From an uncultured Bacilli bacterium (GTDB taxonomy: Bacteria; Bacillota_I; Bacilli_A; RF39; UBA660): 9,594 bases of DNA. The DNA lies in the NCBI GenBank assembly GCA_947630205.1, contig CANRGW010000043.1, positions 1-9,594 of the forward strand, given 5' to 3'. The notes beneath the pieces were generated by a model. That model did not search any database. It was given only the letters and a program-made list of their open reading frames with translations, and was not told the DNA's origin. Numbering within the stretch: the stretch's first letter is position 1; each line of letters starts with the position of its first letter. Both the position numbers and the translations under genes were made by a program. Shown piece after piece: positions 6,504 to 9,594 of this stretch.

Positions 6504-6714
6504 TCGTTATTTAGATAATAATATTGAAAGTTTAAATTTAAATGCTAATATTATTAAAGTTTTAAAAGATAATGCTATTTTAAAAGTTAAAGATTTATGG
6601 ATTAAAAATCGAAGTTTTTTAAAAGAAATAGGTCTTACTGATAGTCAAATAAAAACCATTATTATTAAACTAGAACTAATTGGATTAGATTTAAATAAAA
6701 AGAAAAATAAATAA
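6496..6714 (+). CDS. Free-standing RNA polymerase alpha C-terminal-domain-like protein
   Basis: The 72-residue sequence aligns across its length with the C-terminal domain of RNA polymerase alpha, with one residue deleted in a loop. Shared hydrophobic positions include I.SLNLN at 10-16, VLKDNAI at 22-28, VKDLW at 31-35, LKEIGL at 42-47 and the closing LELIGLDL at 59-66, which matches the alpha ending in GLSL. Residues that contact DNA in E. coli alpha (Arg265, Asn268, Asn294, Gly296, Lys298, Ser299) correspond to Asn18, Lys21, Gly46, Thr48, Ser50 and Gln51, so none is kept. It may bind protein rather than UP-element DNA, or be a general helix-hairpin-helix protein. Its ATG overlaps the end of carD, with GGAG as ribosome binding site inside carD, so the two are coupled. 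Both partners pointing to RNA polymerase supports the call. Confidence 0.68.
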   Translation: MNNRYLDNNIESLNLNANIIKVLKDNAILKVKDLWIKNRSFLKEIGLTDSQIKTIIIKLELIGLDLNKKKNK

Positions 6715-6735
6715 ACTATGTTTGGTAGTTTATTT
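6709..6735. terminator. Shared two-way terminator of the carD and lgt-trxB-whiA operons
   Basis: AAATAAACTA (6709-6718) pairs perfectly with TAGTTTATTT (6726-6735) around a seven-base loop. Ts follow on the plus strand (to 6739) and on the minus strand (TATTTTTC), so it should stop transcripts from both sides. The TAA of the alpha-CTD-like gene (6712-6714) and that of whiA (6732-6730) both lie inside the stem. Confidence 0.85.
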
Positions 6736-7662
6736 TTTTGTTTCTAAAATACGATTAGCAATTTCTCTTAACTTCCGGAAACGGTGATTAAGACCAGATT
6801 TAGTTATTTGATGATTAGTTTCTAAAGACATTATTTCACTTAATTCTTGAAGAGGAGACTCGGGATATTTTAAACGATATCTTGCTACTTCTTCTAATTT
6901 TGTATCTAAAGCCTTTAATCCAATTACTTCATCAATCAAATTTATATCATCTATTTGTTTACTAGCAGTCAACATACTTTTTTCAAAGTTAGCCTGTTCA
7001 CAGTTATTAAGACGATTAGTCATATTTTTATGGTCACGATAAATTCTGATATCTTCATAGTACATAACAGCACTACTAGCACCAATTATTCTTAAAAAAT
7101 CACCAATCTTTTCAGCCTCTTTAATATAAACCATATAACCTTTATCACGCATTATAACTTTACTATTCAAATAAAATTCATTTAACAAAGAGGAAACAAA
7201 ATTCGCTTCATCTAAATAATCAATTGAAAACTCTAAATGATACATTGAAGTTTTAGGATCATTTATACTACCAGCCACTAAAAAAATTCCTTTTAAATAA
7301 GCCCTTTTTTCATCAGTTGATGAAACAATATAAGAACTTGGAACTTTTTTATATACATTATCTTCACTAAGAACTGCTAAATCTTTTAAAATAATATCCA
7401 ACTTATCATTTATTAAAACATTATATAATCTATTTTTCGTAGTCTTACTATTTTTATTTTCTATTTTTACATTAATATTATAAATTTCTTTAAATAAATT
7501 ATATAAGTGTTTACATACTGTTGAATTTTCTGTTATGATTTCTAATTTATTAGTTTCTTTTTCATAAGAATTTCTAATAATGGCTGAAAGTTCGGCAATA
7601 TTAGCATTTTTATTACTATATGAATTACTTATTTCATTTTTTATACGAGTTGCAAAAGACAT
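6730..7662 (-). CDS. whiA: DNA-binding protein WhiA
   Basis: WhiA couples a degenerate LAGLIDADG homing-endonuclease-like domain to a C-terminal helix-turn-helix. In Streptomyces it activates sporulation septation genes; in Bacillus it affects cell division and chromosome segregation. The protein is 310 residues, the expected length. The N-terminal MSFATRIKNEI is typical. The LAGLIDADG-like part includes AYLKGIFLVAGSINDP at 121-136 and YHLEF, then KIGDFLRIIGA at 185-195 and NRLNNCEQAN at 216-225. The helix-turn-helix spans about 245-305 with KSGLNHRFRKLREIA near its end. The start is fixed by AAGGAG, which is supplied by the final Lys-Glu codons of trxB; only two bases separate the genes. It is the last gene of its operon. 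In Bacillus, rapZ and yvcK lie directly upstream of whiA; here they are absent and trxB is adjacent. Confidence 0.95.
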   Translation of the reverse strand: MSFATRIKNEISNSYSNKNANIAELSAIIRNSYEKETNKLEIITENSTVCKHLYNLFKEIYNINVKIENKNSKTTKNRLYNVLINDKLDIILKDLAVLSEDNVYKKVPSSYIVSSTDEKRAYLKGIFLVAGSINDPKTSMYHLEFSIDYLDEANFVSSLLNEFYLNSKVIMRDKGYMVYIKEAEKIGDFLRIIGASSAVMYYEDIRIYRDHKNMTNRLNNCEQANFEKSMLTASKQIDDINLIDEVIGLKALDTKLEEVARYRLKYPESPLQELSEIMSLETNHQITKSGLNHRFRKLREIANRILETKK

Positions 7663-7664
7663 AT

Positions 7665-8570
7665 TTACTCCTTATTTAATCTTCTAATAATAGAAGTTGC
7701 AGCAATCATTCCTTCATTAGCAGCACCTACTAATTGATAATAATCTTTTTTTATTATATCACCTATAGCATAAATAGTATCAAGATTAGTTTGACAATCA
7801 TTGGCAACTTTTAAATATTTACCATCTAAAGTAAGATTAAGTTCTGTAAATATATTAGGAGTACTTCCTATATAAACAAAAACACCTTTAACTTCTAATT
7901 CTTGTTCTTTTCCATCTTTTTCTATAGTAATTGTTGAAAGTTTATTATCTTTAACATTTAAAGAAGTTGTACGAGCATTATAAAGGACTTTAGCATTAGG
8001 CTTTTTTAAGAAATCGTCCAATACATCTTCTTTGGTTTTAAATTCTGGATATTTATTAATAATAGTTACCTTACTACATATATTAGTTAAATATAAGGCT
8101 TCATGAATAGCCGACTCTCCAGCTCCTATTACAGCAACTTCTTGATTTTTAAAGAAGTTACCATCACATAAAGCACAATAACTGATACCATGACCTAATA
8201 ATTCTTCTTCATGAGGAAGTTCTAATTTTCGAGCCTCTTTTCCTGTTGCTAAAATTAAAAAACGACATTCTAATTCTTTATCTTTTAGTTTGACAATATT
8301 TCTATTATCTTCATGTTCTACTTTAATAACTGTATCAAGTAATATTTCAATTTCCATTTTTTTAACTTGTTCATATAATTTAAAAGCAAAATCTGGACCA
8401 CTTATATTAGGAAGACCTGGATAATTATTAATTTCACTTATCTTATTTAAAAGTCCTCCCATAGCACTTTTTTCAATCAATAAAACTTTTTTATGAGCAT
8501 TTTTTAAATAAATACTAGCTGTAATTCCAGCAATACCACCACCAATTATAATACAATCATATTTTTCCAT
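7665..8570 (-). CDS. trxB: Thioredoxin reductase-family flavoprotein lacking the usual NADPH motif
   Basis: This is a flavin-dependent disulfide reductase of 301 residues, expected to keep thioredoxin reduced in the cytoplasm. FAD binding is shown by GGGIAG at 10-15, NNYPG, LILATG at 105-110 and AIGD near the end. The redox pair is Cys132 and Cys135 in CALCDG. The pyridine-nucleotide domain has GAGESA at 149-154. The family's HRRxxxR motif, which binds the NADPH phosphate, is replaced at about 172-178 by NKYPEFK, so the electron donor may be NADH, another carrier such as ferredoxin, or NADPH bound in a different way. AAAGGAG precedes the ATG. The gene sits 81 bases after lgt and two bases before whiA; no thioredoxin gene is in the window. 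Confidence 0.9.
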   Translation of the reverse strand: MEKYDCIIIGGGIAGITASIYLKNAHKKVLLIEKSAMGGLLNKISEINNYPGLPNISGPDFAFKLYEQVKKMEIEILLDTVIKVEHEDNRNIVKLKDKELECRFLILATGKEARKLELPHEEELLGHGISYCALCDGNFFKNQEVAVIGAGESAIHEALYLTNICSKVTIINKYPEFKTKEDVLDDFLKKPNAKVLYNARTTSLNVKDNKLSTITIEKDGKEQELEVKGVFVYIGSTPNIFTELNLTLDGKYLKVANDCQTNLDTIYAIGDIIKKDYYQLVGAANEGMIAATSIIRRLNKE

Positions 8571-8651
8571 TTAATTCTCCTTTACACATTTATTCTTCTA
8601 TTAGTTTTAACTAAATACTTTAAGTTATAACCGAACTAAAACTTTTTTAAA

Positions 8652-9452
8652 CTATTTTGTTGCTTTATTATAGTTATCTCCTTTTTTTAAAGAAATAATA
8701 AATAAAATTAAGCCCCCAAGAAATAAAACAATTGAAACTATTTGAGCTGTTTTTAAACCTAAGAACATTAAACTATCTGTTCGCATACTTTCAACAAAGA
8801 AACGAACTATAGAATACCACATTAAATAAATAGAAAGTAACATACCAACTTTTAACTTTTTAAAACGGCGAACAATTAGTAAAATAATTAAGCCAAGAAG
8901 ATTTAAAAGAGATTCGTAAAGAAAAGTTGGTTGATAAACAATCCCATTTATTGTCATACCATTTATAATAAAATTAGGAATATGTAAACTTTCTAAAAAA
9001 GCACGGGTCGTTGCTCCTCCGTGGGCTTCGGAATTAAAGAAATTACCCCAACGACCAATTATTTGCCCTAAAATAACTCCTAAAGATGAAACATCAAGAT
9101 ACTTTAAAATTTCTATCCACTTTTTTTTGTGGATAAAACAATAAATAATAATAGTTAAACTACCAGCAATAATTCCTCCATGAATTGCTAAGCCACCATT
9201 CCAAACAGCCGGAATTTCCGACAAGTTTTGTAAATAATAATCTAAATTAAATAAAACATAATAAATTCGCGCACCTAAAAAACCAAAGATGATGACATAA
9301 AAAAGCATATCCATAAAAAACTTCGTATCCATTTTTAATCTTTTTAACTCTAGGAAAATAAGTGCTCCACCTAAAATAATACCGGTTAAGATTGCTAAAG
9401 AATACCAATATATTTCAATAAAACCTAAATCAATAGCAACACGACTCATCAT
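8652..9452 (-). CDS. lgt: Prolipoprotein diacylglyceryl transferase
   Basis: This membrane enzyme transfers diacylglycerol from phosphatidylglycerol to the lipobox cysteine of prolipoproteins, the first step of lipoprotein maturation. The 266-residue protein has about seven hydrophobic segments. Family motifs are present: GARIYYVLFN at about 60-69, NGGLAIHGGIIAG at 85-97 with the important His91, GRWGNFFNSEAHGG from 133 with Arg134 (equivalent to E. coli Arg143), QPTFLYES, and RFFVESMRTD. It starts with two adjacent ATGs; the first, at 9452, has AGGGG five bases upstream, so I use it, but the second is possible. It is the first gene of the lgt-trxB-whiA operon, the order lgt then trxB matching the Bacillus region, where hprK usually precedes lgt. 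No hprK is visible in the 142 bases to the right. Confidence 0.96.
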   Translation of the reverse strand: MMSRVAIDLGFIEIYWYSLAILTGIILGGALIFLELKRLKMDTKFFMDMLFYVIIFGFLGARIYYVLFNLDYYLQNLSEIPAVWNGGLAIHGGIIAGSLTIIIYCFIHKKKWIEILKYLDVSSLGVILGQIIGRWGNFFNSEAHGGATTRAFLESLHIPNFIINGMTINGIVYQPTFLYESLLNLLGLIILLIVRRFKKLKVGMLLSIYLMWYSIVRFFVESMRTDSLMFLGLKTAQIVSIVLFLGGLILFIISLKKGDNYNKATK

Positions 9453-9468
9453 ATCATCCCCTACTTAC

Positions 9469-9497
9469 ATTATATAGCAATTAAAATAATATTACAA
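9469..9497 (-). promoter_or_regulatory. Promoter of the lgt-trxB-whiA operon
   Basis: On the minus strand TTGTAA (9497-9492) and TATAAT (9474-9469) are 17 bases apart, the best two-box promoter in the window. The overlapping TGCTATATA could also serve as an extended -10. The leader is about 10 bases and contains the AGGGG ribosome binding site. Confidence 0.7.
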
Positions 9498-9510
9498 TTA
9501 CAAGTTGTAA
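9498..9510. promoter_or_regulatory. 13-bp palindrome touching the lgt -35 box, possible operator
   Basis: TTACAA and TTGTAA are separated by one base in a perfect inverted repeat. A third copy of the same hexamer is the -35 box itself at 9492-9497, directly next to it. The position suits a repressor or activator site. I cannot match it to a known regulator. The rest of 9511-9594 is AT-rich with no gene I can support. Confidence 0.4.
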
Positions 9511-9594
9511 CTGCTTTTTTCTTGCAAATTTAAAAACAAGAGAAAAAGAAGGAAAAAAGTTAAAGAAATTTAGAGTCAAAAAAAATATATCTAA

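Noticed and set aside
8601..8643. Inverted repeat (AGTTTTA/TAAAACT) in the lgt-trxB gap, possible attenuator
   Set aside because: Seven AT-rich pairs around a 27-base loop with no T-run after it; expected by chance at this composition.
9517..9546. Possible hairpin with CTTG/CAAG core right of the lgt promoter
   Set aside because: Short core with unequal A/T flanks and no U-tract on either strand, so not a terminator.
9482..9594. Open frame on the minus strand entering from the right edge
   Set aside because: Its 37 codons are low-complexity Phe/Leu-rich translation of a T-rich tract that runs through the lgt promoter; no family resemblance.
1..9594. CRISPR arrays, insertion sequences, tRNA or rRNA genes, prophage parts
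   Set aside because: No regularly spaced repeats, transposase-like proteins, terminal repeats or RNA gene features were found; the window looks like core chromosome.

Overview
The window is about 9.6 kb of very AT-rich, densely packed DNA from a low-GC Firmicutes-type bacterium. The gene set (ftsE, gap, a TGS-type nucleoside kinase, clpP, a CarD-family regulator, whiA, trxB, lgt), strong Shine-Dalgarno sites and the skeleton order lgt-trxB-whiA-clpP-gap all recall the Bacilli. Short intergenic gaps, a Lys/Asn/Ile-rich proteome and the lack of rapZ and yvcK beside whiA suggest a reduced, uncultured Bacilli or Mollicutes-like lineage. That placement is inference. The standard code fits: every gene closes at TAA or TAG with family-typical length, and Trp is TGG.

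Layout, left to right. (1) Positions 1-582, minus strand: the start of ftsE, cut by the window edge, with its own extended -10 promoter and no Shine-Dalgarno. (2) Positions 661-3858, minus strand: a three-gene operon made of a TGS/ThrRS-like/P-loop nucleoside kinase, then gap (GAPDH), then a small single-pass membrane protein coupled to gap, ending in a Rho-independent terminator. (3) Positions 3995-4576, plus strand: clpP, divergent from the kinase operon. (4) A long hairpin at 4576-4645 separates clpP from a convergent 403-residue protein on the minus strand. I do not recognise that protein as a named family, but it appears to contain a transglutaminase-like Cys-His-Asp/Glu core. (5) Divergent from it, on the plus strand, is a two-gene operon: a CarD-family RNA polymerase-binding regulator, overlapped by 8 bases by a 72-residue protein resembling a free-standing RNA polymerase alpha C-terminal domain. 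(6) Positions 6730-9452, minus strand: the lgt-trxB-whiA operon. It shares one two-way terminator with the carD operon, and that hairpin overlaps both stop codons. (7) Positions 9453-9594: non-coding, holding the lgt promoter and a 13-bp palindrome.

Most genes are core housekeeping: glycolysis, proteolysis, redox balance, lipoprotein lipidation, cell division and division control. The most unusual parts are the carD plus alpha-CTD-like pair (a possible RNA polymerase accessory module), the cryptic transglutaminase-like protein, the thioredoxin reductase whose usual NADPH-phosphate motif is missing, and the gap-coupled membrane protein. The two longest starts for the kinase and carD genes lie at or upstream of the predicted transcription starts, so I moved both to internal ATGs with strong ribosome binding sites.
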